The notes under the pieces are model-generated. The model was not told the DNA's origin, did no database searches, and was given only the letters and a program-made list of their open reading frames with translations. The position numbers were made by a program, and so were the translations under genes. 64,000 nucleotides of DNA from JALHSW01 sp963720675 (GTDB lineage Bacteria; Actinomycetota; Acidimicrobiia; IMCC26256; PALSA-555): contig CAVRGH010000003.1 of the NCBI GenBank assembly GCA_963720675.1, positions 235,844-299,843 of the forward strand, read 5' to 3'. Positions 55,160 through 63,312 of the stretch are shown here, piece after piece. Position 1 is the first letter of the stretch. Each line of letters starts with the position of its first letter.

Positions 55160-55531
55160 ATGAGTGCAGAGGCAACGACCGGTCTGAGCCGGTCTCGCGA
55201 GGCGTGGGCGGCGCTCGGCGACGAGTTCACCGACATCGGACGCCAGTTCCGCGAGGACTACGAGAAGGTCAGCGAGAAGGCCGCCACGGGTTCCGAGAGG
55301 TCACAGCAGTCGATCGACCGTGCCGTGAGCGCGGTCCGCAAGGCCGTCGAGGGGACGGCCCGAACGATCGGGGAATCACTGCGGGATCCGAAGATCCGGG
55401 AGGAGACCGAGGAAGCCGGCGCGGCGTTGCTGCGAGCGGTGGGGGTCACGCTCTCGGAGCTCGGGCAGAACCTGCAGCGTGACGCCGACCGCGAGAAGGG
55501 CCAGGCGGGGAGCAAGCCCGCAACTGGGTGA
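55160..55531 (+). CDS. Helical stress-type hypothetical protein
   Basis: 123 residues, almost all amphipathic helix with many charged residues: REAWAALGDEFTDIGRQFREDYEKVSEKAATGSERSQQSIDRAVSAVRKAVEGTARTIGESLRDPKIREE. This resembles small actinobacterial coiled-coil proteins, but I cannot name a family. GAGAGGTGCG precedes the ATG. The stop overlaps the hydrolase start (GTGA), so both are cotranscribed. Function unknown. Confidence 0.7.
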   Translation: MSAEATTGLSRSREAWAALGDEFTDIGRQFREDYEKVSEKAATGSERSQQSIDRAVSAVRKAVEGTARTIGESLRDPKIREETEEAGAALLRAVGVTLSELGQNLQRDADREKGQAGSKPATG

Positions 55532-56445
55532 GCGAGGTCGCGGCGAGCTTCCCGCTCCAGCACGTGTCGATCCATGGCCATGACGTGGGGTACCGGCGCG
55601 GGGGCGAGGGTCCGGTCGTCCTCCTCATCCACGGGATCGCGGGCAGCTCTCGCACCTGGAAGGAGGTCATGCCGGCGCTCGCCGAGCACCACACGGTGAT
55701 CGCTCCCGACCTCCTCGGTCATGGGGAGTCGGCCAAGCCGATGGGCGACTACTCGCTCGGGGCGTACGCGAGCGGGCTCCGGGACTTCCTCGGGGTGCTG
55801 GACATCCCGAGAGCCACCATCGTCGGCCAGTCGTTCGGGGGCGGCATCGCGATGCAGCTCGCGTACCAACACCCCGAGTGCTGCGAGCGCATGGTCCTCG
55901 TCGGCAGCGGTGGGCTCGGTCGGGAGGTGAGTTGGCTGCTGCGCTGCTTCACCCTTCCCGGCGTCGAGCTCATGATGCCGATCCTGTTCCCGCCGTTCGT
56001 CCGCGACCGTGGGAACGATGTGCGCCGCCTGCTCCACCGCATCGGCTTCCGCGCGCCCCGCATCGACGAGAGGTGGCGGGCGTACGCGTCGCTCGTCGAG
56101 TCGCCGAATCGGCACGCGTTCCTGCGAACGCTCCGGTCGGTCATCGACCCCGGGGGTCAGACCGTCAGCGCGCTGGATCGGCTCTACCTCGCTGGCGCGG
56201 TGCCGACGTTGCTCGTGTGGGGCGACCAGGACGACATCATCCCCGTCAGCCACACGTACGCGGCCCACGAGGCCATCCCGGGCAGCCACCTCGCGGTCAT
56301 GGAGGGTGCGGCGCACTTCCCCCACGCCGAGCAGCCGGAGCGGTTCGTCGAGATCTTCGAGGAGTTCATGCAGGCGACGGATCCGGCGGCCGTCGAACCC
56401 GGCAGCTATCGGGAGCTGCTCCTCGCCCACGAGGTCGGTGACTGA
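55528..56445 (+). CDS. Alpha/beta hydrolase
   Basis: 305-residue alpha/beta hydrolase. Oxyanion region VVLLIHGIAGSSRTWKEVMPAL, DLLGHGESAKPMGDYSLGAYA, nucleophile elbow IVGQSFGGGIAMQLA (Ser about 102), acid in LLVWGDQDDIIPVSHT and His in GAAHFPHAEQPERF. A membrane-like stretch is absent. The layout matches esterases, haloalkane-type and C-C hydrolases; the substrate cannot be told. The GTG overlaps the upstream stop. Confidence 0.88.
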   Translation: MSEVAASFPLQHVSIHGHDVGYRRGGEGPVVLLIHGIAGSSRTWKEVMPALAEHHTVIAPDLLGHGESAKPMGDYSLGAYASGLRDFLGVLDIPRATIVGQSFGGGIAMQLAYQHPECCERMVLVGSGGLGREVSWLLRCFTLPGVELMMPILFPPFVRDRGNDVRRLLHRIGFRAPRIDERWRAYASLVESPNRHAFLRTLRSVIDPGGQTVSALDRLYLAGAVPTLLVWGDQDDIIPVSHTYAAHEAIPGSHLAVMEGAAHFPHAEQPERFVEIFEEFMQATDPAAVEPGSYRELLLAHEVGD

Positions 56446-56567
56446 CCCGGGCCTGCTCCGTCGGGCTCGGGGAGGGATGGCACGTACCCGGCCAACCGGT
56501 CGGCCACTGGTGCGGCAATGACGCTCGCGAGCGTTGAGGGTCGCGACGAGTGGGTTCTCGAGGGCCA

Positions 56568-57354
56568 TCACTGGTTCGAGTAGTTCGGATCGCGACGCTC
56601 GACGAAGGCAGAGAGTGCCTCGTGGAAGTCGCGGGTCTGCGTGCAGAGGATCTGCGTCCGGTTCTCGAGCTCGATCGCACTCTCGAGACTCGGTGCGTCG
56701 AGATTCGCCCACATCGCCTTCTTGGTCATTCGAACGGCGAAGGGGCTGTTCCGCAGGATTCCGTTCGCGACCCGAATCGGCCTCGTCGACGACCTCGCCA
56801 TCGGGGACGACTCGCAGCACCAATCCTGAACGTGCCGCTTCTGCTGCATCGATGAGTCGTCCGCTGAGCATCATCTCGAACGCGAGGGTGGGGCTGACGA
56901 CCCGAGGGAGCAGGTAGCTCACTCCGACATCGCAGCCAGAGATGCCGAGCCGCACGAAGGCGGCGTTGAAGTTGGCGGACTCGCTGCACACGCGTGTGTC
57001 GGCAGCCAGGGCGATGGCGAGGCCACCGCCGGCAGCCGGGCCGTTGACCGCGGCGATCACCGGTTGCGGCACCGCGTGCACCGCCTGCACGATGCCGGCG
57101 AAGGCCTCCTGCACGCGAGTGCCCTCGGGCACCGTGAAGCCGCCCTGCATCTCTGAAAGGTCATGCCCGGAGCAGAAGCCGCGTCCCGCACCGGTGATCA
57201 CCACCGCACGGCAATCGTCATCGCTCCCGATGACGTCCAGCACCGCATGGAGCTCGGCCACGAGCTCGAGGTTCATGGCGTTGAGGGTCTCGGGTCGATT
57301 GAGCGTCACGAGGGCGACGCCATCGGCATTCCGCTCTACGAGCACATGTGGCAC
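56568..57354 (-). CDS. Enoyl-CoA hydratase/isomerase family protein (one frame break)
   Basis: About 262-residue crotonase. Blocks: VTLNRPETLNAMNLELVAEL, AVVITGAGRGFCSGHDLSEMQGG, PQPVIAAVNGPAAGGGLAIALAADTRV (oxyanion hole) and FNAAFVRLGISGCDVGVSYLLPRVV, where an acidic catalytic residue is not in its usual place, so isomerase or other chemistry is possible. After a +1 break near 56795 the end reads ANGILRNSPFAVRMTKKAMWAN to a stop at 56568. The GTG at 57354 follows AAGGAGAAGG. Fatty acid or acyl-CoA degradation is likely. Confidence 0.85.
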
Positions 57355-57640
57355 GACCTTCTCCTTGTGCCTCGAGGACCGGCCGACTCCGCCGGGCGAT
57401 GCTGAGATCCTGCCAGGGGATGACTGGTGGGCGATGCCTCCACAGTGTGAGATCACGATCGTGCGACTGCCGGCCAGCGCCCAGAGCCGCTGACCGCACC
57501 TCGCACGCGTCCCGCCCGGGACCCGCACGTCCTCAGACGATCTGCGCTGTCACCGAACTTGTCACCCGTGGGCCCGGACTCGGCGGCAGTCGACGGATTC
57601 AGTGGAGCGCTTCAGACGACCGGTGGCGCGCCGGGAAGTC
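57355..57640. other. Intergenic region, 286 bases
   Basis: No gene seen. It holds the upstream region of the enoyl-CoA hydratase, with a perfect palindrome CACGATCGTG at 57454-57463 and a TGTCACC direct pair near 57547. Either could be a regulator site; no match to a known operator. Confidence 0.4.
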
Positions 57641-59053
57641 TCACGGCTCGTCCACGCCCGAGAGCGGCTCGTGGGCGAGCTCAGCCAGGCGGGCGAGTCC
57701 GTGCTCGGCGTCGTCCGCCAGGCGTGCGGCAGCAGCCTGCACCGCGGGGTCGTCGCGCTGCGCCGGATCGATGCGCGCGGGGTTCAGGGCACATCCGTTG
57801 GCCCAGGTGGCGATGTCCGGCTCGGCGCCGTAGGTGCGCGCGGCGATGGTTCCACGAACCTGCATCCGCGCCCAGTTGGCCGGGCTGTCGGGGAGGGTGT
57901 TGGGCGGGCACACCCGGTTGCGCTCTCGGTCGTCGTCGCGGGTTGCCTCCACGAAGCCGGCCAGCGCCGCGCAGAAACATGGGAAGCCGGCGCGGATCGT
58001 CTGGAGTCGGATCTTGTCCGGCCCCCACACGGGAACGAGCGGTGGGTACTGCAGTCCGGAGGCGGCGCAGTGCACCACGAGCGAACCCGGCGGCAGTGGA
58101 ACCGACCCGCCGTCGAGGACGATCTCGCGACGGGTCACGTGCCTGATGTGTCCCAGGCGAACGACGTGCTCGATGGTGCGGAGCAGGTCGAGCTCCCATG
58201 CGCCGAGGGTGGGGGTCTTGGCCATGGTGGGAGTGACGTCCGTGTCGATCCGAAGCATCACGCCGGCGGCTTCGAGGCGCAGGAAGAGATCGTCGAGTGA
58301 CTCGGCGTCCCTGGCCGCAGCCATGGTGTCCGCCGCAAGCGCGAGGGCGACCGCCGGATCGGGTTGGACGACGGCGCGATTGAGCATCCAGGGGTCACGC
58401 GGACGAATCCAGACGATGCGGTCTGGCTGCACGCCATTCGCCAACAACCACACGATCCCGTCGGTGGCGGTCTTGCCGGTGCCGACGATCACGTAGCTGC
58501 TTGGCGCCGCGGTCAACCTGGCGAGCTCGTTGATCGCGACGACGGGGACGTCGTCAGCAACACCGAACGGCGGGGGTGTCGTCGCGGGGACCGTCGGCGA
58601 CAGGTAGGTGGCGTCGACGACGCGGCGTCGTACGTCGATCTCCACGGTCTCGCCTGACACCAGGGACGTCACGAGATGGGCGCGCCCGTCGGTGTGATAC
58701 TCGCATCCGCCGAGGAAGGTGACGCGTCCTGAGCCGACGAATCGGCGTTGGAGGATGTCCTCGTAGTAGGCCTGGATCTCTGATTGACGGGCTCGTTCCT
58801 GGAGCCCCGCCTCCGGGCCGCTCTGCTGCACCGCGCCACTCCCGAGCACGGTCGACGCAACGCCGTAGAACAACGACGCCTGATGCAGCTGGACGAACGG
58901 ATACGCGTCCTGCCAATGTCCGCTGGCCGTGTGGCGACGGTCGACGAGCGTCACGTGCACATCGGCGTGATCGATCAGGGCGTCGGTGAAGGCCATGCCC
59001 ATCGCGCCCGCGCCCACGACGAGGTAGTCGGTCTCCGACGATCTCGTCGTCAT
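57641..59053 (-). CDS. FAD/NAD(P)-binding protein, monooxygenase-like
   Basis: 470 residues. The N-terminal Rossmann motif is DYLVVGAGAMGMAFTDALI, with a second nucleotide motif YVIVGTGKTATDGIVWLL about residue 190. SGHWQDAYPFVQLHQASLFYGV after the first motif is typical of flavin monooxygenase-like proteins in which a Trp/His-rich loop follows FAD binding. The ATG at 59053 is taken. Similar proteins are found widely in actinobacteria without known substrate. It is upstream of the enoyl-CoA hydratase by strand order. Confidence 0.8.
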   Translation of the reverse strand: MTTRSSETDYLVVGAGAMGMAFTDALIDHADVHVTLVDRRHTASGHWQDAYPFVQLHQASLFYGVASTVLGSGAVQQSGPEAGLQERARQSEIQAYYEDILQRRFVGSGRVTFLGGCEYHTDGRAHLVTSLVSGETVEIDVRRRVVDATYLSPTVPATTPPPFGVADDVPVVAINELARLTAAPSSYVIVGTGKTATDGIVWLLANGVQPDRIVWIRPRDPWMLNRAVVQPDPAVALALAADTMAAARDAESLDDLFLRLEAAGVMLRIDTDVTPTMAKTPTLGAWELDLLRTIEHVVRLGHIRHVTRREIVLDGGSVPLPPGSLVVHCAASGLQYPPLVPVWGPDKIRLQTIRAGFPCFCAALAGFVEATRDDDRERNRVCPPNTLPDSPANWARMQVRGTIAARTYGAEPDIATWANGCALNPARIDPAQRDDPAVQAAAARLADDAEHGLARLAELAHEPLSGVDEP

Positions 59054-59260
59054 CGGGCGCGGCCTCCGGTCACATCGAGCAGGGTCGGGCAATGGATGCT
59101 ACGAGCCTTCCGAGCGTGGTCAAGCGGCGTGCCACGGATCGCGGACCGCATCGCCGGAAGAGTTCCCCTGGCTTCGCTTCGAATGAGTCGGGTGCCCGCG
59201 CCCCCTCGACTTTGGGACGAATTGCTCTCGCCAACGCCCCGGAGCGGGGGAAGACTCACC

Positions 59261-61043
59261 ATGATGCCCAGCCGCACGCAGGCCCTCGCCGGGCTCTCGC
59301 AGGTCGCGGGGCGCGTGCCCGGGCTGCGCCTCGCGCGCGGGTACCAGCGGCGGTGGCTCCGCGGCGACGTGGTCGCCGGCGTCGCGCTCGACGGTGCTGT
59401 TGGTCCCCCAGGGCATGGCCTACGCCCAGCTCGCCGGGCTCCCGCCGGTGACCGGTCTGTACACGACGGTCATCGCGCTCCTCGCGTACGCGGTGTTCGG
59501 ACCGTCGCGCCTGCTCGTCCTCGGTCCGGACTCGGCACTCGGACCCCTCATCGCGGCCACGATCCTGCCCCTCGTCGGCGCCGACGGCGACCCCGCGCAG
59601 GCGGTCGCGCTCGCCGGCATGCTCGCCGTGCTGATGGGTCTGCTCTGCATCGTCGCCGGGTTCGTCCGGCTCGGGATCCTCGCGGAGCTGCTCGCGAAGC
59701 CCGTGCGGATCGGATTCCTCAACGGGATCGCGGTGGTGGTGCTCGTGAGCCAGCTACCGAAGCTCTTCGGGTTCTCCACCGATGCCACCGGGCTCCTCGA
59801 CGAGGTCGAGGCGTTCGTCCGCGGGGTCGCCGACGGCAGGACGGTTCCGGCCGCCCTCGTGATCGGCGTCGCATCGTTGGCGGTCATCGTCGGATTCCGC
59901 GAGTGGTTCCCGAAGGTGCCGGGGATCCTGATCGCCGTCGTCGGGGCCGCGGCCGCGACCGCCGTGTTCAGCCTCACCGAGCACGGCGTGTCGGTCGTGG
60001 GGCCGATCCCGGCGGGCTTCCCCACGCCGGCGTTCCCCAGTGTGAGCCTCCACGACATCGGAGCCCTGCTCGTCGCGGCGGCCGGCATCGCCTTCGTGAC
60101 CCTGACCGACACGGTCACGCTCTCGCGGAGCTTTGCCGGTGCGCGCGGGGACGCGGTCGATGCCAACCAGGAGATCGTTGCCCTCGGTGTGGCCAACGTC
60201 GCGGCCGGCTGCTTCCAAGGCTTCCCGGTGAGCGCGTCGGCGTCGCGCACCGCAGTAGCCGAGACCGCCGGATCTCGCACGCAGCTCACGGGAGTCATCG
60301 GTGCGGTCGCGATCATCGTGATCCTGGTGGCCGACGGCGGGCTCGCCCGCGATCTGCCGCAGTCGACGCTCGCCGCGATCATCATCGCCGCGGCGCTGCG
60401 ATTGTTCGACCTCGGAACCCTCCGTTGGCTGTGGCGGGTCCGCCGGTCCGAGTTCTTCCTCTCCATGGCCGCGCTGCTCGGCGTCGCCGTCGTGGGCGTG
60501 CTCGAGGGGATCGTCGTGGCGATCGTGCTCTCGCTGGCCAACTTCGTCCGGCGTGCGTGGCGGCCCTACGACGCAGTGCTCGGTCGCATCCCGGGTCGCA
60601 AGGGGTACCACGACATCGATCGCCACCCCGAGGCCCAGCAGATCCCGGGCCTGGTGCTGTACCGCTTCGATGCGCCGCTCTTCTTCGCCAACGCCGAGCT
60701 GTTCGCGCACCGCGTGATCGAGACCGTGCGAGCAGATGAAGACCCGACGCGCTGGGTGATCGTCGCCGCGGAGCCGATGACCGACGTCGACACCACCGGA
60801 GCGGAGGCCCTGGAGCGGCTGCTCGACGATCTCGAGCACCGCGGCGTCGTGCTGGCCTTCGCCGAGCTCAAGGGCCCCGTCAAGGACCGGCTGCGCAGCT
60901 ACGGGCTCTACGACCGCATCGGCGACGACCGCTTCTACCCGACGCTCGGCACCGCGATCGACGGGTATCTGACGGTGACCGGGACCGAGTGGGTCGACTG
61001 GAGCGACCGGGACGACGCCGGGCAAGTGCCGCCGTCGGAGTGA
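59261..61043 (+). CDS. SulP-family anion transporter with STAS domain (one frame break)
   Basis: About 593 residues. After the start (ATG 59261 or 59264) and GYQRRWLRGDVVAGVAL a surplus G at 59390 shifts the frame; its removal restores VALTVLLVPQGMAYAQLAGLPPVTGLY, the SulP signature. Ten or more membrane segments follow, then a cytoplasmic STAS domain (LVLYRFDAPLFFANAELFAHRVIETV, VDTTGAEALERLLDDLEHRGVVLAFAELKG). It may carry sulfate, bicarbonate or other anions. The 207 bases upstream hold no gene. Confidence 0.9.
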
Positions 61044-61060
61044 GCGAACCGGGCGGCCGC

Positions 61061-61066
61061 TAGGTT
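61061..61066 (+). promoter_or_regulatory. -10 hexamer upstream of HPF remnant
   Basis: TAGGTT seven bases before an ATG at 61074 that opens only 17 codons. The geometry matches the active leaderless promoters, so it may be the surviving promoter of the decayed HPF-like gene. Confidence 0.3.
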
Positions 61067-61127
61067 TCGAGTGATGGAGTCGAGGACGCTGGTGGTGGCG
61101 CCGTGGATGGCGCGTGTGCCGAGGTGA

Positions 61128-61220
61128 GTGGAGGTCAGATGTCCGAGGCCGATGCGATCGGCCGAAGCGCGCCGGGGTGCGCTCCAGAAGCTCCAGCACC
61201 TCCTCGAGAGCACGCGCAGC
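61128..61220 (+). pseudogene. Degraded HPF/RaiA gene remnant
   Basis: One frame reads VEVRCPRPMRSAEARRGALQKLQHLLEST, matching the HPF at 40721 in RVEVHL and in EALRGALKKLQKLLDS. DNA from 61169 is about 80 percent identical by eye over 50 bases to 40960-41010. The central 40 codons are missing, so this is an internally deleted copy. Confidence 0.5.
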
Positions 61221-61272
61221 TTCGTGAGACGATCGCCGTGCTCCTCGACCTTCCTGGTTGACGGACGCCACG

Positions 61273-63060
61273 ATGGACCTGGCGCCCGCGCGCATCGAGG
61301 TGTCGGTGGACGGCGAGTCGGGCTCCGCGCCGCTCTCCGCGCTCCCGGCGACCGTGGCCGTGGGTCCGATCGAGGTCGAGGTCGGCGGCTCCTTCCGGGC
61401 CGGTCTCACGTGGCAGGTCGCGAACCGTGGCGATGTCGGCGTGCGGGTCCGATCGGTCGCGTTGGTGTTCGAGCTCGTCGACGTGGTCGAGCCCGTGCGG
61501 ATGTTCCGCAACGGCTACCAGTCGTGGTCGCCGACCGGTGTGGCGACGTTCGGGGTCGACCGTGACCCCTCGACGGTCGCGAACCTCGAGTTCCTCCAGG
61601 CCGTGCATCACGCCGATCAGCGACGCGCGCGCGACGGCGAGCTGCGTTCTGAGTGGGTGACGTTGCTGGCCCCCGCCGGCGGAGGATCCGGCGAGGTGGC
61701 GCCGGTGCTCGTGGGCTTCGAGGCGGGGACGGAGCACGACGGGACGTTGCGCCTGCGCCGCGCGGCTCATGGCCGTGGCGATGCCATCGAGCTGTGGGTC
61801 GAGGCGTTCCTGGGCGACGTACTGCTCGGCGCGGGTGAGGCCCGCGCCCTGCACGGCGTGGTCGTCGACGACCGCCCCGACGCCTCCCCGGCCACCAAGC
61901 TCGACGCCTGGGCTCGTACGGCGGGCCGCGTCAGCAGGGCTCGGGTGCATGCCCCGTATCAGGTGGGGTGGTGCAGCTGGTACCACTACTTCGGTGGGGT
62001 CAGCGAGCATGATCTGCGCGCCAATCTGGCCCTCGCGGGGGATTGGCCGTTCGACGTGTTCCAGCTCGACGACGGCTACCAGACGGCGATCGGTGACTGG
62101 CTGAGCACCAACGAGCGGTTCCCGTCGTCGCTCGACGCGATCGCGGCGTCGATCACTCGGGCCGGACGCACTCCCGGGCTCTGGCTGGCGCCGTTCCTGG
62201 TCGCTCCCGACTCGCAGGTCGCGACGGCGCATCCTGAGTGGATCGCGCGGCACGTCGAGGACGGCGTGGACCAGGGGCCGCTGTTCACGTGGTGGAACCC
62301 GGACTGGGGCGGGGGCCAGGAGGGGTTCATGTACGGCCTCGACACCACCCACCCCGAGGTGCTCGCCCACCTCGAGCACGTCGCCCGCTCGTTGGTCGAC
62401 GCCGGGTTTCGCTACCTCAAGCTCGACTTCACCTTCTCGCCCAGTGCCGACGGCGGGTACGCGGATCCATCGCGAACGCCGGCCCAGCGCGTGCGCGCCG
62501 GGTTCGACGCGATCCGGCGGGGTGCGGGCGAGGACACCTTCATCCTCGGCTGCGGTGCGCCGCTCGCGAACGTGGTCGGGGTCGTCGACGGGAACCGCAT
62601 CGGCCAGGACGTCGCGCCCCGGTGGGAGCCGGGCGACGAGATCGTCGCCGGCTACCGCGACGTCCAACCCGCGACGAAGCTCGCCTACGCGAACACCGTG
62701 ACCCGCGCGTTCATGCACCGCCGGCTGTGGTTGAACGACCCCGACTGCCTGATGCTGCGCACCACCGAGACGGAGCTCACCCCGGAGGCGGCCCGCACGT
62801 GGGCCCACACCGTGGCAGTGTCCGGCGGCATGGCGCTGGTGTCGGACGACCTGGCGCTGCTCGACGACCCGGCGCGGCGGCTCCTCGACGAGGTCCTCGA
62901 GATCGGCCGTGCCACCGACGCGGCGGCGTCGTCCCCCGACCACCCACCGGCGGTAGCCGACGACCTGATCGACCACCCGATCCCGGGCAGCTTCTCCGCT
63001 GGCGGCTACCGACTCACCGTCGATGCGACGACCGCGTCGTCGACGCTCCACCGAACGTGA
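61273..63060 (+). CDS. Alpha-galactosidase, GH36 family
   Basis: 595 residues. After an N-terminal beta-supersandwich (FRNGYQSWSPTGVATFGVDRD) the TIM barrel shows VGWCSWYHYFGGVSEHDL, FQLDDGYQTAIGDWL, TPGLWLAPFLV and LKLDFTFSPSADGGY with the nucleophile D385. The acid/base D446 is in RIGQDVAPRWE. It hydrolyses terminal alpha-galactosyl residues of raffinose-type sugars; some members act on other alpha-glycosides. No signal peptide, so cytoplasmic. The ATG at 61273 is used rather than the TTG at 61258. Confidence 0.9.
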   Translation: MDLAPARIEVSVDGESGSAPLSALPATVAVGPIEVEVGGSFRAGLTWQVANRGDVGVRVRSVALVFELVDVVEPVRMFRNGYQSWSPTGVATFGVDRDPSTVANLEFLQAVHHADQRRARDGELRSEWVTLLAPAGGGSGEVAPVLVGFEAGTEHDGTLRLRRAAHGRGDAIELWVEAFLGDVLLGAGEARALHGVVVDDRPDASPATKLDAWARTAGRVSRARVHAPYQVGWCSWYHYFGGVSEHDLRANLALAGDWPFDVFQLDDGYQTAIGDWLSTNERFPSSLDAIAASITRAGRTPGLWLAPFLVAPDSQVATAHPEWIARHVEDGVDQGPLFTWWNPDWGGGQEGFMYGLDTTHPEVLAHLEHVARSLVDAGFRYLKLDFTFSPSADGGYADPSRTPAQRVRAGFDAIRRGAGEDTFILGCGAPLANVVGVVDGNRIGQDVAPRWEPGDEIVAGYRDVQPATKLAYANTVTRAFMHRRLWLNDPDCLMLRTTETELTPEAARTWAHTVAVSGGMALVSDDLALLDDPARRLLDEVLEIGRATDAAASSPDHPPAVADDLIDHPIPGSFSAGGYRLTVDATTASSTLHRT

Positions 63061-63085
63061 GTCAGGTAGGCGCTGGGGCGCGCCG

Positions 63086-63180
63086 AGCGACTCGCGGGTA
63101 GGCAGACCGTGCGTCGGGCGCCTCGCGGTCAATGAACCCGCGCGTCGGACGACTCGCGGGTCGAGAGACCACGCATCGCA
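63086..63180. repeat. Hairpin repeat element, locus 2 (convergent junction)
   Basis: The core CCGCGCGTC (63138-63146), loop GGAC, GACTCGCGG (63151-63159) equals locus 1 in both arms; here ACC and GGT flanks extend the stem. A further GACTCGCGGGT is at 63089. The segments repeat with a rough 31-base period. The position between convergent GH36 and amidase genes again fits a terminator or REP-like role. Confidence 0.5.
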
Positions 63181-63312
63181 TCCTCTCTATTGCGGGGCAC
63201 CGAGACCGTGCGTCTCAAGCCGCCTGGCGGTGTGTTCTTTCCGGGGCGTGCACTGAACCGGTCGATCGCCGCGAGGGATGTCGGCGGCGAATGCCGACCG
63301 GAGTCGTCTCGG

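Noticed and set aside
56521..56534. Perfect palindrome ACGCTCGCGAGCGT between the hydrolase and enoyl-CoA hydratase genes
   Set aside because: No loop for a terminator and no U-tract; a single instance with no known operator match.
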